Assembly (NCBI GenBank): GCA_900708905.1
Contig: CAADRB010000024.1
Location: forward strand, 738,333 to 802,332
DNA from: Hymenolepis diminuta
Lineage: Eukaryota; Platyhelminthes; Cestoda; Cyclophyllidea; Hymenolepididae
DNA length: 64,000 nt
Direction: 5' to 3'
Positions 24,765 to 37,783 of the stretch are shown here, piece by piece. A program made the translations under genes and the position numbers. The notes under the pieces are model-generated. The model ran no database searches, was not told the origin of the DNA, and saw only the letters and a program-made list of their open reading frames with translations. How positions within the stretch are numbered: position 1 is the first letter of the stretch; every line of letters begins with the position of its first letter.

Positions 24765-25130
24765 CTGCCTGGCTAACAATGAAAAATTACCATCAACAAA
24801 TGGAAATGCGAAGAGCTGATAATAGACCGAAGTGTTGAACAGCGATGGAAATTCAAGAGAGAGAAAGAAGAACGGAAAAGAGAGCATGAGAACCAAGCGT
24901 TTGCACTGGACGCAGAGAAGCCGGCGCATGTAGATAACACAGGCAGATTAATTGGGTCATCTCGAGCCAGAGGCGATTGAAAATAAATAATCAAGATGCC
25001 GCTGGTCAGGGAGAAGTGAAATCCGTCGGTTACATTCGGTTTACGCAAGCATCCAAAGATACAAGTAATTTCCCATGGGACTGTGCTACTTAACACGTGA
25101 TCAAAATGAGCGATTTCGAGCAGCATTCAT
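24765..25130 (-). mobile_element. Diverged family B-like LTR fragment
   Basis: Read on the minus strand, the CTCTCTTGAATTTCCATCG...ACACTTCGGTCTA segment parallels the 14884-15314 LTR. A TTGTTAGCC near the low-coordinate end recalls the family A U5 end. Boundaries are uncertain. The minus-strand ORFs here (117 and 67 codons) are judged to be shadows of this repeat. Confidence 0.35.
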
Positions 25131-25711
25131 AGGGTAATTCTTTAGACTCATTCCTTTCTATGGATCTTCTACTTTACTAAACCAGCAAATTTGCAAAATA
25201 CGGACAGGTTTGTGCCTAGATTCACTTAATTTCTTGTTATATTCTCGTGCTTTCAAATATTGTTTGTTCCCAAGATGCTCTTTTTGACATACTCTGCTAA
25301 TTATCTCATCAGAGTTTCAGTCCTATTTCTCAAATGTTTCACTATAATTCCCTCACTTATATTTTTGTATTCGATGATTTAATTATTATAATTCATTAAT
25401 AATAAATAAAAAAAACATTTCTTAATATTATATTTTATTTTGTGATCATCGACTTAACTTTAAAGCCAGGAATCACCACAAATTTGGACGCCCTAGTAAA
25501 TGGATGTCTCTCTGACAAATAATGCCAACTTAATGACGCCCGAGGAATGACAGATAGAGGATTTGGAATTAGGACATCGTTTTCCCCGTTAAATGTAAAA
25601 AATTATCAAACTTTTTCTTTAAATTAATGATATTATTTACTAAAATAAAATCAGGACAATGTTTGGAACTGTTGACTCGTGTCCAGTTTAACTTGTAGAG
25701 GGTCACCAGTT

Positions 25712-26256
25712 TGTAGCGACAGATGGCTAACGGTAAATGAAAGATAAGGAACACCAAGGGTTGCGTTGACCAGGTTGTATTGAACAAAACTCAGTACAGA
25801 GTCTCAAGGAAAAGTAGGGAATTGGAGGAGAAGGATTGAGGAAAGGGAGATGCGTCTGACGAGCTAGGGTCAACTGTGTGTGTGTCCTTGTGTGTCTAAT
25901 GGAATGTTATTTATAATCGACACTTTGGGTGAGGACACGCATAAGGATATAATCGTATGCGTGCTTTAATTGGTCGGCACGACTTGTAGGAAAAGGAAGG
26001 GCCAGTGCAGACAAGACTGGTTAATAGCAGGGCCGACCATGCGGTGTCTGCTACTATCGTCTGAGGTATGCTTATCTTTTCCGGTCGATGAGAAATAGGC
26101 CAGTTGAGGACACACGATGTTTGTCCATGGAGTGCTCGAGGTCACAGGAGAGGTTAAAATTTTACAGACGTTACTATAAGGACGAAATAATCAAATTTTG
26201 GTGATTAGCGATGACGTAAGATAAATATTTCAGAGAAGAAAGGGATTCATCCCTCA
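25712..26256 (-). mobile_element. Family A LTR, copy 3, with primer-binding-site stub
   Basis: A 545 bp copy in reverse orientation. On the minus strand it runs from TGAGGGATGAATCCC to CTGTCGCTACA and is the cleanest match to 3034-3577. Directly beyond the U5 end (lower coordinates) the minus strand reads AACTGGTGACCCTCTACAAG, like the sequence after copy 2. This supports it being the start of the internal region with a tRNA primer site. The rest of the element is missing. The ORF at 25569-25787 is a shadow. Confidence 0.7.
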
Positions 26257-29200
26257 AACTGAACTCCAAAACCTAGAGAGGAGATAGTTGGAAACGGAAA
26301 AGATGGGAATGAGTTGAATGTATAAATTCTGCAAATTTGTACTCAAATTGAGTCAGGAGAAAAATGTGACATATCCTCTATGCGTATACATAACAAGTGA
26401 CAAGATTCTTATTCGTCGATAAGCATCGAACTTACGCCGACTGTAGGATCACCACATCCACATCCACATCTCCAAAGCTTTACCTCGTACCTCATACTAT
26501 TCTCCCTCAAGTTTCTATTGCCGTTGTTCAATATGATTCGATTTTTTCTCAACTCTCGACTTTCGAATTTAAAACCGTGCCTGTTTGTTATTTGTGAAAG
26601 CCCGTTTGAATCAGTCGTAACTGAAGGCTGTTAATACTAGCCTTCAACAAAACGTCAACAGGGAGCACACTTTATTAATTATCTAAAGACTTCAGAGTAC
26701 AAAAAAATTTAAATTCATTATTGTTAAATGTTAATAAGATTCATTCAATTATCTTACACTGAGTATTTTACAATTATAATGAAATTCTGGTGGGAGAAAA
26801 AAGAGGTTGAACGTTTTTTATAAGAGCCTTACAATTGTCGTTTTCCCTGCAAGAAGAAACGAGTTGGTGGGTGAATTTACTGAATGAAAAGCAGATTGCA
26901 TTATTTTTGTAATGACGTTCTTATTTCTAAATAGTTAGACGAAATAGTTTAAAAATACTCTGTTTGAGTAATTCAAAATACCCTTTTTACAAGTTTCAAA
27001 TTGGTTAAAATTTTGCCTCTATTTGATAGAGTAACAAATCAAACACTGAAAATTGAAAGTGAACTGAGCTACTTTTTTCCGGGAGTTCATTGAATTAGAG
27101 TAATATTTTCTTCTGTAAATCCCTTGAGTCATTTATTAAAATAAATAAAAAGTAATTTTTGATCGCGTTTTGTAATTCCTTGCAACAAATCCATTTCAGT
27201 TGGCTGGTTGCAAGTTTTTACTTCTTTTCACCATTCACCCCACTAAATATTCTGTCCCGGAGAGACGATTCGTGCTGATTATACCTTCCAAAATGCAACA
27301 CAAGACGGTGCTTCTACTGCCAAACTTGACACTCACTGACGCCTGCAGTTTTCCATTCTGCAGAATATTTAATGAATATTACTTAAATCATTGTAGATTA
27401 AGTTCTTTTGAATACAAACAAGAGTTATTTTGGGCAGATTAATGGGTTATAACTGTAACTAAATTGGCAGTGCAAAGGAATTCATTTTATTACTTAATAA
27501 AAATGAAAGACTCATATATTTATAATAATTTGCGTTCTATAAAAAGCGTTGCAGTGAGCTAAAAGAGGCCTCACATTTTAATGTCCGTCCTTACAACTAA
27601 TGAATATAATCAGAAATTTAAATAATAATAATAATAAATAAAAATGAAAAATATAAAACCGAGTTAAGCTTTGCTCAAAAAAATTATCTTATCTTATCAT
27701 TTTCCTTATATTATTTGTCGAAATTACTCTAAATTTTACTTACATCCTTACATCTTTCAGCAGTTATTCCTTCTTATTGCAGGAAAGAATTTAAACACAA
27801 CAAATAATAAAGCGGTTCAATGCGTAATAAGAAAGGCAGGTGGAATAGAAATGAAAGATAAAGGGAAAACGTTGAAAGTATCTCACAAAATTTAATTTTT
27901 GGCATTAAGATTATATTTCATTCCTTTAGTTATTAATTGACTCAGTATTGAAATTCAGAAGTTTCTTTCTCTGCCTCCTCGGTGAGGTCACACTTGAATA
28001 TTCCAGAGTTTGTGGAATAACTGATTCGAGAGTTCGATTCAGGTGAACTTCCTTCTTATAGCTGGTATTGATATTATAAAACACACTGAAATTTATTAGA
28101 AATCATTTAAAACGAATTTGTTTAAATAAATAATAGAGTTGGAATATTTTTAAATTTTGTTACGCAGAAATTTGAAATAGTGTACTTATGAATGATATTA
28201 ACTCTCTTTCATTTTTCAACCATTACTAAAATGAAATAATCCATTTTTTGAACCTAGGAGACCATAGTGAACTAAATAAATATTTAAATAAATTATTTTA
28301 TATCTTGCAATTCAAACGCAAATACTTACGATTTGTTGTCAGGGCAAATCTCTGATTTTATCAAAGAAGTGGCGTATTATGTCGTAATAAAATGGATGTA
28401 CGGCAGCTTAGTAATTTTATGAAATTAGCAGACAATACAGAAATTAAAGTATATAAAAATAAATTTATCAATAAATTTTATTACTTGGCAAGATAATTGT
28501 TACTATGTAGTACTAAATAACAATAAATATTAATAATGAATTACGTTTTATTGTGAGTTGTAAAGTTGCAACCGGGTTGAATGCTAAGAGGACACGATAT
28601 AAAAAGCATTAGAATGTTTAGTGTTAATCAACAAATATTTTCTTTGTGGTTTCCTTCTTTCTACAAACTAAACTGCGCAACATTGTCGTTTGAAAGTTTA
28701 CTGAAATCAATATTTTTTATTAAATATTGTAATCTGTAATAAAAGACACTTAAATTATTTCACAAGCACTTGAAATACTTCTATCATCGCTGTCTGGATG
28801 AATATTATTGTTGGTATGCCGATCGCCAATCAGAAGAGATCAATGATCTTCGGTGCATAGTCATTGGTGGAAATGATTGACAACTCAAATTAATCCCCTA
28901 CTCGTAAGGTTAAATGGTATATAAATATGAAAGGACTTCATCAAAGTTTTCAGTAATCTCGCTTGCGTCAAAGTAGAAAATTGTCTATTGAGTACTTTGG
29001 GGCTCATCTAATCGTTGGTTAAAATAGACAGGGAAATGAAGTGGAGTGAAAATGTACCTATCCAGATTTCGCTAGTTGCCCTTACTAACAGCTTGTCAAA
29101 TTATTTTAAAATGTAAATCATTTTCCACATTAAAAGAGGTTCAAAAACCGACAAAGGTACATCATATTTCGGGGTTCACTTTCACCAGAGAAATTAAATT

Positions 29201-29686
29201 CAGATCCCTCTTTTTCTAGAAGCCGTGCAGACTGACCATTTTATTTCTGAAGCCCCTCGTTAGAAGTTAGGTGATCTCCTAATAATGTGTCTTCTGAGCT
29301 TGGACTCAATCAAATCGGAAAATCCCGTTTAATTCATACAAGGTTACAAATGCATACCTTTATGAAATGTGTATAAATAAACCAGGCCTTTTTAAAGAAA
29401 AACTCAATTTTCTTTTTCAGACGATTATTTTGAATTTGAAATGGTATCTAAGCTCAATTTCAAATTCAAATTTATTTTTAAAAACTGATAAAGTAATAAT
29501 GACATTTCTCGAAATCTAACGGTAGAGAAATTTCATGAAATTGAATAGAATTTTTGGGTTTTCAATAAATTTATGAAGATTTAAACGAATAAAATGCAGT
29601 TAAAATATATTAATTTTCCTTTGATTTTAAATTCTTAGGTAATTTTTCTGAAGTCACTTAATTATATTCAGTAGAAAACTGAAGTC
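26257..29686. other. AT-rich stretch, one candidate exon, otherwise nothing recognised
   Basis: Apart from the candidate exon at 27200-27392, no coding signal or known repeat was recognised. Short plus-strand ORFs at 26397-26597 and 27671-27895 lack motifs and splice context. Confidence 0.4.
27200..27392 (+). CDS. Candidate orphan exon, product unknown
   Basis: The frame is open from an acceptor-like CCATTTCAG (27191-27199) to a possible donor T|GTAGAT at 27393. Composition is protein-like (begins LAGCKFLLLFTIHPTKYS, then VPERRFVLIIPS). The local base composition is richer in G+C than its surroundings. I do not recognise the family, and no partner exon is proven. It could also be a chance ORF. 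Confidence 0.2.
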
Positions 29687-30054
29687 TGTGGGGTTCACAA
29701 CGCTAACAAGGCCGATTGAATCACGTGCGCTAGAACTCACCACGGGAAGTGCGGCCGTGTAACCGGTCGTGTAGAGAACAGGCGCAGCCGTGGGTGCAGA
29801 GACCTGCCCAACCAATCAGCAATCAAGATCCCTGCAGCCTAGCATGGTTTTGTATTTAATGACTAAGCTTTTGAGCACACAGAGAAGTGAGCAATAAACC
29901 CCTCCACTCAATATCTTGTTCTTACCACATTGGGCACAGCCAAGCTAATTTGGGAGCAAAGTGATAATAGAGGACCCCTCAAGAGGCTATTTGGACCGCT
30001 TAGGAGGGTTGCTTAGGGGTAGCAAAAAGACCTATTGGTGTAGCATCCGCTACA
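29687..30054 (+). mobile_element. Family C solo LTR with 4-bp target duplication
   Basis: A 368 bp unit that starts TGTGGGGTTCACAAC and ends GCATCCGCTACA. It is flanked by AGTC on both sides (29683-29686 and 30055-30058), the expected 4-bp duplication of a Ty3/gypsy-type insertion. An AATAAAC poly(A)-like signal lies mid-way. No internal sequence is present, so it is a solo LTR left by recombination. Sister copies are at 43726-44101 and 46014-46244. Confidence 0.75.
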
Positions 30055-30220
30055 AGTCTCTGCTCACTTTTAAATCATGTTAAACTAACAAAATCTCCGC
30101 TCAATTCCATTGATGAACGATATGGGAACATTCCGCTTGAAATGAATTTAAATATTCTGATAGTTTAATTGTCTACTACATTCTAAATAAGCATATTTTC
30201 GGTGTCTAGCTGTAATGACG

Positions 30221-30452
30221 GTAAGTCTATCGGGACTACGTCGATCAAATATCTGGAATACGTCAAGCCACTCATGTCGTCAGATTAATTTGGTGTTGGC
30301 AGGCAAGTAAATTAGGTTTATATACAAAAAATTTCTTCATCCGCTGTCATTCGTGTCTCGGCGTGACATGATCTGACACCTGTCCAGGTATCTATGTGCA
30401 CAGAGCGGGACGGCCTGCGGACACTGTTGTGGAGATCATATCACCAGTCAGT
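30221..30452 (+). repeat. Dispersed repeat family D, copy 1
   Basis: About 230 bp that align with the reverse complement of 50113-50360. Shared blocks include AAATTAGGTTT, GTGTCTCGGCGTGA, ATCTATGTGCA, CAGCGGGAC and GGAGATCxTATCACCAGTC. No coding potential and no clear terminal structure were seen. GGTTTGAATAC in copy 2 is faintly like a pol III B box, but no A box was found, so a SINE is only one possibility. A diverged LTR is another. Confidence 0.55.
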
Positions 30453-30478
30453 GTGTGAATCACTCTTTCAGAGGTGGA

Positions 30479-32343
30479 TCATTCGATTATTTTAAAATCA
30501 TTTATCCCGTTCAGGCCTTGAAAGTTTTTAAATTTTATTTAATTTGCATAAATTATAATACTTTCAGAACCAAGTGCAACTATTTGCAATATTAATAACT
30601 AATTTTGTGACCATTAACTTATTAATTAATAATTATTATCATCAAAAAAATTTAATCACTCTCTTATCTCATAATTTAATCTAAATTCGTTAAAACATTT
30701 TACAATCCGCGTTTTATTTCACAACAAAATTATTTTATTTTATTCTCATAGAAAATGAAAGATTTTCATACCTGCGTAAGGTTCATTTTCAATTTGATTC
30801 GGATATTAGAATATTTACGTATGGAATATGCCTTCATAAGGGAACAAAATTTTAACAAAAAACTATTTCGTCGTGCGTTTCAATAGCAACTAGGATTTGT
30901 TTTTTTAACAACAGATAAAAAATCATCACATTTTTATTTTGCTTTAATAGTAAATACATTATTCGGGCAGATGAATGAATTTCATTTGCTTTACTCCGTT
31001 TTGTATTAATTTATAGTCGAAGCAGGTAGTGAGGTGGTGGTAGATGTTCACGTCCGTCGTCTGAGATGTCTCAATATCGACGCTCAAGAATTGGCAGATT
31101 GAAAGTTTATTATCGGTCCCTGGATTCTTTACCATTATAAGGTATAAAGCTTTTGAAAATAAAATGTGTCTCATCGCAAATGAAGCTGAGTGTAAAGCTT
31201 GGTTCATGAGCTGAACCCCTCCATTGGCTCTTCCCACCCACTTAGTAATGTCAGAGGTCAAGTGTCCAAAGTGCATCTAAGATGTGACCCTTCGCTAAGA
31301 TAAACAACCTCGATATTGTTTATAAAATGTGATATATAATTGAAAATTTATTATATATTACTAAATTTTAATAATTTTCGCTTGATACAACTTTGCACTG
31401 GTATTAACTGAGTGGATATTATGACTGACAAGATATCGTTTCCAATTCACGTTAATTTGTAAAAGTTTAGAATTTCTGCTTTTCAAATACTAATTACACA
31501 ATTAAAATTCTCACCAGGGGTCTCTTTTCAATATAACTTATTAGATAATTTATTAAATGCAAAATCAATTTTTTTATCACTCCTTACTGCCCGATTATAT
31601 TTATGAGGAGTTAATTCGATTAAAGATCAACTGTAACACATTGTGGGTTAGCCAATAAGATTAAAGAATTCGCATGAAAACAAGATAAGTACTTTCAAAA
31701 CTGGTCAAGATTTTGCAAATATAATTAAATTAGCAGAGTTTATTAACAAAATAATTATTTATAATTGTAATTAAATTATTCAGCAAAATAATGCAAAAAT
31801 TGCAGCAAGCTAGAATTCTGTCCAAGGCTTTTAATCGGTTGAATTAAAACAAGGTTCAAGAAGTAAGTATAGAAAAATTAATTTAACAAACAATAAATAA
31901 ACGCGAGAAGCACTCAAGAGATATTTCATTAAAGGAATAATAAATTCGTCATAAAGTAAAATCAACTTCATTATCACCAGGCGGGTTTTCTTTCTCATCC
32001 AATCAGCTTGATCTGCCTTCTCCATAAAATGACCAAATTTGTCGGCCTTTTATCCACCGAAATTGGATCGTTTTATTTTGTTTGTGTTTCCTTCACCTAA
32101 ACGCATAATTATAATATAAAATTATGATTGAATATTACAATTAAGATTTTTGTTCAAATAATATGAATATTTTAATGACTTCTTTTAATAAAATTATTGA
32201 AAAGGAGAATAGATTTGTTATATATCAAGCTTGGTTGCTGCCTCTGGATATATTTCTACTGCGCAATTTCTTGATAATTTAAAAGAAGTAAGTTGTTGAA
32301 GGCCAAAATGAATGTTATTGGTTAAAAAATTACTTCACTTCAG
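30479..32343. other. AT-rich stretch, nothing recognised
   Basis: A minus-strand ORF at 30959-31276 (105 codons) has protein-like composition but no motif I recognise and no clear splice partner. The rest is AT-rich non-coding sequence. Confidence 0.4.
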
Positions 32344-32444
32344 ACCACACGGTGATGATCGTACCTTCTCATGGCCATCATCAACAATAAATAATAGACT
32401 TAAAGACAAGGCTAAGATGATCTTTTTGAATATAAACATAATGA
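32344..32444 (+). CDS. Candidate exon of a codanin-1-like gene (segment 1)
   Basis: Acceptor ACTTCAG ends at 32343, and a possible donor A|GTGCGT follows 32444. The frame (first codon CCA at 32345) includes NNRLKDKAKMIFLNINIM. This recalls the LxxLAKFLGFL segment of codanin-1, a protein that binds the histone chaperone ASF1 in animals. The match is from memory and only a handful of positions agree. It gains weight because other codanin-like segments follow in the expected order at 33.4 and 37.8 kb. If the donor is not used, the frame reads on to a stop at 32497. Confidence 0.25.
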
Positions 32445-33363
32445 GTGCGTTTTCGGAAATCTACGGAGGCATTAGGCCCATCAAGCAACCGATTTGAGAG
32501 TGCTGCCAGCGTTCCATAAAGAAGCTCTTTATGAATCCTTAACATTTATTTACTAAAGTCGATTGCATTTGTACGTTTTCAAGTGCTTCTCGGCTTAAGC
32601 ACATGACATGACTTATTCTAATTATATTAAAACTCGTCAATATTACTAGGTTCCTTTTAATAACTTGATTACTTGCCTAATTGATGGGAATCCACGACAA
32701 CTCAGACTCTAGTGAGATAACAAATGTACTTTTACGAGATTGAATATGAGATAAATGATTGGTTGACCGATTGACCAAGATTGGCGGCGGTGATCTTACA
32801 TTATCCAATTCCACATGTAGAAGTCCAATAACTGATTGCTCAGCGTACGAGAAGTCAACTTATCAGTGCTTCAAGTGCACTCTTGGCAGGCTTGATCGAA
32901 TTCATCGAAAATGATCGATTCGATTTCCTATCAAATTCTGGTCTTTTATTAGCTATAATAATTCTTTTGATATCATTAAAATATCGAATAAAATAGAAGA
33001 CCAGAAATATATTTAAAATAAAATTAAATGATAAAAGAGCCTATGTGTTTGTAATCAAGGTTGTGATTTTCAAAATGCTCAATCACTCTATCAGTCAAAT
33101 TGGGGAAAAGAAATATGAAATAATATTTTACTTTTCTTCTGTTGAGTTCATTTTCATTTGTTTGGTTATAAATTTTCATTACTGCCTTTCTGCAACTCCT
33201 GCACAAAGCAATTTGTTGGAGTGCTACCTAATGAGGAATTGTTAGAAGAAATGATAATTACTTTCCCCCGCTTCTACTATTTCTTCTATAAATAAAAATG
33301 TTATTCCCTTCTTTATTTCCCCACTGATAAAAGATATATTGTAATTATCCTTATTTGTTTAAG

Positions 33364-33600
33364 CCAATACCAGTTGAGGGGGAATTTCGAAAAAACGCGC
33401 GTGTTGACAACAACGTGTCTTGTGCTCTGCCGTGGGTTATTGACTTCTGTGATAAGTTGCTATATCACCGAGTTTCCTCGATTGTTGACTCTTCGAGATT
33501 ACTACGGGGACTTCTAGTTTGTCACGTTATAGCAGGAATAAAAAAGGGTATTACTGCCGGAGATTTGTACAGTTTCGCTGTCTGGTTTTTAGATGGACAA
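33364..33600 (+). CDS. Candidate exon of a codanin-1-like gene (segment 2)
   Basis: A 237 bp block open in phase 0 from acceptor GTTTAAG (to 33363) to donor CAA|GTATTT, encoding 79 residues. It is noticeably richer in G+C than its surroundings. It reads FRKNARVDNNVSCALPWVID, then SSRLLRGLLVCHVIAG, then DLYSFAVWFLDGQ. In human codanin-1, as I recall it, TVPWLVEFLSFADH is followed by FTLLLRLHRSL and LLLLAVLGWLFQ in the same order and at comparable spacing. This is the best single exon candidate of the region. The family assignment is tentative. Confidence 0.4.
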
Positions 33601-35357
33601 GTATTTTACAAAATAACGGTTAGAATATTATAATACTTTAATCTCTGTGCTAGTAAGATAATTTTAGAACTAGACTTCATTAAAACCTGTAAGATGCTTC
33701 TATGATCATTTTCGCATTCTCCACCTTTGAAAGGAGAATTATAAGTCAAAAGACGAGACCTACAACTGGTCAAGAATGCACCGAACATCGCAGACACGAA
33801 TTTATACAAGGAAGGACTCATTAAATTTGAGTGTTGGAACATGAACTACGAATAATTAATCAATAATTTGATACTGTAGAACCGAAATCCAGAAATTGTA
33901 TGAAATTCAGATCTTTTGATGCCTTTATTTTACTCTCAGTATCCTTTCTATTTCCCTCCACCTCCTCCTCCTGACCATCTATTTAATTCACTATTAACCG
34001 GTTTCAATTGCTTTCTACAATTTAAAAGTGAAAATAATTTTCCATTGCTCTGGACAATAGTTTACGAATAGTTGGGTTTCATAAATCACAGTTCTAGGAA
34101 TATCACGTATCGAAGTGTTTAATTTCTAGCAACTAGATATTTGTCTTGAGAGGTTTATGCCATGTTTAGTACTCGTCATTTCTCTCCTCCCCGCCAGCAT
34201 CTTGACCATATGCATTTGATTTGGTTGACCAACTATCTGAGTTGGCAGCCTCAAGCACTGCTACAATCAAGAAACAAGGAGAGCGGAACCCGATATCTGG
34301 AAAATGGACCATTTGAACCCGAAATAATGAACTATATTGAAGAATAAAATGCATCCAATCGGATCAACAAAGATCAAATTTTTCAACAACGGTTTGGCAG
34401 CCTGAATGTGATGTTTGCTTTGCCCGATTTACCTAGTCCAAGTTCGACTGAATTTCTTAGCTGAAAAGTTTTGAATTCAATTCCTACATATGAAAGTAAA
34501 AATGAAACCGATGTCGTCAGCTGAACTTCCTTGTTCCTCATTCGCCAAAACTGGAGAGCAATCTTAAAAATATTAATGGTATTTTCGGAAAAGTATGTCA
34601 TTTTCCATCGCAGATTTTGTTAATAATTTAGTGTTTTGTTTAAATTGTAAATTTTGAAACATGTCTATCTCATTTCCTACGTTTAAACTGTTTTCATAAA
34701 CACCATTTTGACAATCCGATCTCATATAATTCCGTGTAAAGCGAATTTTGCGCCTTTTCAAATATTAACTCCCTTCTTGGTTGTTTTAATTAAGTGTGAC
34801 TTTTGGGAGTAAGTACACAAGTTCGACCTCTGAAAGAGAGGATTTATTATATCTCCGTCAGTATATTTAATAAAAACGCAAAGACGATTCATTTTACGTT
34901 AAATAAATATTTTGTATTTATTTCACAAAATGCCAAATTATTATTTTAAATTAATATAGGAAAAGGTACATTAAATCCCATTTGATGCTTTTCAAAACAT
35001 TAATTTTAATAATGTAAGATGTTTTTGTCTCAAAACATAAACAATATGATAGTTTGAAAAATATATTGTTTATTTTCTATAAAAAAAACCAATAAAAATT
35101 GGGGTAGCAATTCCAAAAACAAGTTGTTTAAATAAACAAAGTGTTATTTAAAACAACACGCTAAATCAATTTATGCGTTTGGTTTTTTTTTAAAAATGCT
35201 TGAATTTCTGAAATTATAAACCGAGGTATTAAATAATGTGATCGAAAACCTTCATGAAGTTGCCGTTGAACTCATGTCATTAAGATCAAATCTTCAAAAT
35301 GCATCCATGCGTGTGGTCAGGGAAATTAAGTGGAGGACAGCAATTTGGTGCGCAATT

Positions 35358-35667
35358 NNNNNNNNNNNNNNNNNNNNNNNNNNNNNNNNNNNNNNNNNNN
35401 NNNNNNNNNNNNNNNNNNNNNNNNNNNNNNNNNNNNNNNNNNNNNNNNNNNNNNNNNNNNNNNNNNNNNNNNNNNNNNNNNNNNNNNNNNNNNNNNNNNN
35501 NNNNNNNNNNNNNNNNNNNNNNNNNNNNNNNNNNNNNNNNNNNNNNNNNNNNNNNNNNNNNNNNNNNNNNNNNNNNNNNNNNNNNNNNNNNNNNNNNNNN
35601 NNNNNNNNNNNNNNNNNNNNNNNNNNNNNNNNNNNNNNNNNNNNNNNNNNNNNNNNNNNNNNNNNNN
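35358..35667. other. Assembly gap, 310 N
   Basis: A run of N between candidate exon segments at 33.6 and 36.3 kb; it could hide coding sequence of the candidate gene. Long ORFs running through the N are artefacts. Confidence 0.95.
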
Positions 35668-35987
35668 ACAATTACGATGGTGCTGAAATGCACAATACGA
35701 GTTTCGATTAAATCAATTACTTGAGGAAAATTGTAAGTTCTGTTTTAATTAGCGAATGGAAAATGAAATAGTAAAAATAATTAATAAATTATAATAAAAA
35801 TCTGCCGTATTACTTATTTCCAAGGCATGTGAGAAATTTGATATTTGTTTCTAAACCTCGGCTAAAATGCATAGGTTTAGCACGTTTTTAATAAAAAAAT
35901 GTAATTTTTATGAATAATTAACAGTAAATTGCTTAATGATTAATAATCTTTTGACAAAAGTTATTGATCCGTTGATTCAAATTTTGG

Positions 35988-36508
35988 TTACATCTTGAAT
36001 CTTCCCCGGGGTCTTCTAAATCGCCCAGAGTAATAGTCTAGCCGATGATTGTATTTTGTCTCCAGATTTTCGGGCTTCCACGGCGGAGAAAAATAACGTG
36101 CGTTCAGATAAATTTCAGTTGTATCCGTAGACGATTCGGAGATTAAAGTTGTGCACCGGGAAAGGATGTGTTTGCGATGGCCTACCCACAAACTTAAGAC
36201 GCCATCCAGAACCTGAACTGTAAAGGATTAGGAATTTCTTCTACCTTCTTCTTCCTTGTGACGCGAGAAGTTGCCTTTTCAACAGGATGCTTATTCAGAC
36301 TGTTAAGATTATGCAAAGAGTGTAAAAATGAGATATTTGTACCATGACGAAAGTCTTCCGGTTGAGCAAGAGGGAACTTAACTTGCGGAGGCTGCTAATG
36401 ACGGCACCGCTTGTGGCGGGCTTTATGAACATCATCTCAGACCACGTTGGAACAAATCTACAGGGATTAGACAGCAAATTTCTCCTATTGGCCCAGCAAG
36501 ATTGCAAT
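35988..36508 (-). CDS. Candidate minus-strand 3' gene end, three phased exons, product unknown
   Basis: Three blocks join in phase with GT-AG borders on the minus strand: 36508-36462, 36394-36343 and 36217-35988 (TAA at 35990-35988). Introns are 67 and 125 nt. The join reads QPPQVKFPLAQPEDFRHV then QVLDGVLSLWVGHRKHIL and ends in the basic SGRFRRPRGRFKM. Acceptors TTTATTTAG and CCTTTACAG are good; CATTAG is weaker. No family is recognised and no upstream exon was found. It overlaps the plus-strand candidate at 36344-36541, so at most one of the two is real. Confidence 0.25.
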
Positions 36509-36541
36509 CTAAATAAAAATTTAATAATAACACGGAATTAA
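36344..36541 (+). CDS. Candidate segment 3 of the codanin-1-like gene (disputed)
   Basis: An open frame of 65 codons with protein-like composition: ELNLRRLLMTAPLVAGFMN then IISDHVGTN. The last nine residues pair conservatively with FVAERIGSN, a conserved segment of codanin-1 (recalled, not searched), and lie between segments 2 and 4 as expected. Against it: no good acceptor precedes it, a TGA lies just upstream in frame, and no GT donor follows before the TAA. It is antisense to the minus-strand candidate at 35988-36508. Confidence 0.2.
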   Translation: MTKVFRLSKRELNLRRLLMTAPLVAGFMNIISDHVGTNLQGLDSKFLLLAQQDCNLNKNLIITRN

Positions 36542-37783
36542 GCAAATTTCTTCAGCTTGTTCAAAGTTACGCCAAGCCACGATCCTTAATTTTGGCATAT
36601 TTTAACAAAATGTTTAGAGCATTCATTTATTTCCGGCAATATAAAATGAAATAGCCAACAAACTCCAATGAGGCGTAAGAGTATATAATGGAGTCAGCAT
36701 ACCAAGTGCAACTTTATTTGAGTTTTAAAAATATTGATTTGTCCTTGGAATATCTAAATGTCCTTGAGTCTGCCTCTCCTGTATTAATCTCTTAGACTCG
36801 GAGTGATTTTAAATTCGTGAAGTTCATAGCTTTCAGGAGGGAAAATTAAGCCCATTTTTTATTATGTCACCTTCATCCATTTGTATTCTCTCAATTTTAC
36901 TACCTCGAGTTAACAATTTTCCTAAATTTATAAAAAATGACATGAATAATTATTCTTTGAATTGAAAAGGCTATGAAATAATGACGGCTTTTTATTTAAT
37001 ATACTCATGAGAAGTGTCAAATTGTCCAAAGGCCGATATTTTCCGACTTGATAAAACCCACTGCGATTAAATGAGGTTTTTCAACACTGGGAAGGTCGGT
37101 GTAGAAATTGCATTGGATTTAGGTAAAATTTAAAATTTAAACTTAATGGATTTGGGAAATACCATCCAATCCACTTTATGTGAGTGAAGAATGGGGTTGT
37201 TCGTGTTTTTGTACTTTTTGTACCAAGTAACTGGAAGCATTTGTAAAAATTTAAACAAATGAATGGAGAATTCATGTGATCAGTAGGATGAGACAGTCTT
37301 AAATGAACGCTTTGTATGAAAGATGATGAGCCCAGATGAGCATAAAATATTGAAATTAATTTAAACAATACGATTTGAGAATGTTTTCGTCCATAAAATC
37401 AAAGTGTTGCGGGCTTCACCTCTAAAAATTGAGCCGATCATCCCTTTCCATATAAGGAAGTACCAAAACCCCGTTACTTCAAAATTAAAACAAAATGTTA
37501 TTTTGAAACCGATCACCAAATTATATCAATTTTTAACTTCATGATAAATTTATAATATTTTAAATTTCTTCTGCGATTTTATTATTAACTGCTTATTCCT
37601 TAATATGAGAACAAAATTAAATATTCGGAGAATTATCATGGAAACTACTTCTTGGCTGAATTGTACATCAATTGTGAATAGTATATAGTTATTAGTAGAA
37701 TTATTTTTAACGTAAATGCAAACTTAGTTTGAAATGCAATTGGAAATATTTGTTTGAATTCATTGAATTTTGGGGCATATTAG

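Noticed and set aside
35238..35724. Several ORFs across the 310-N gap
   Set aside because: Same artefact; the readable ends show no motif.
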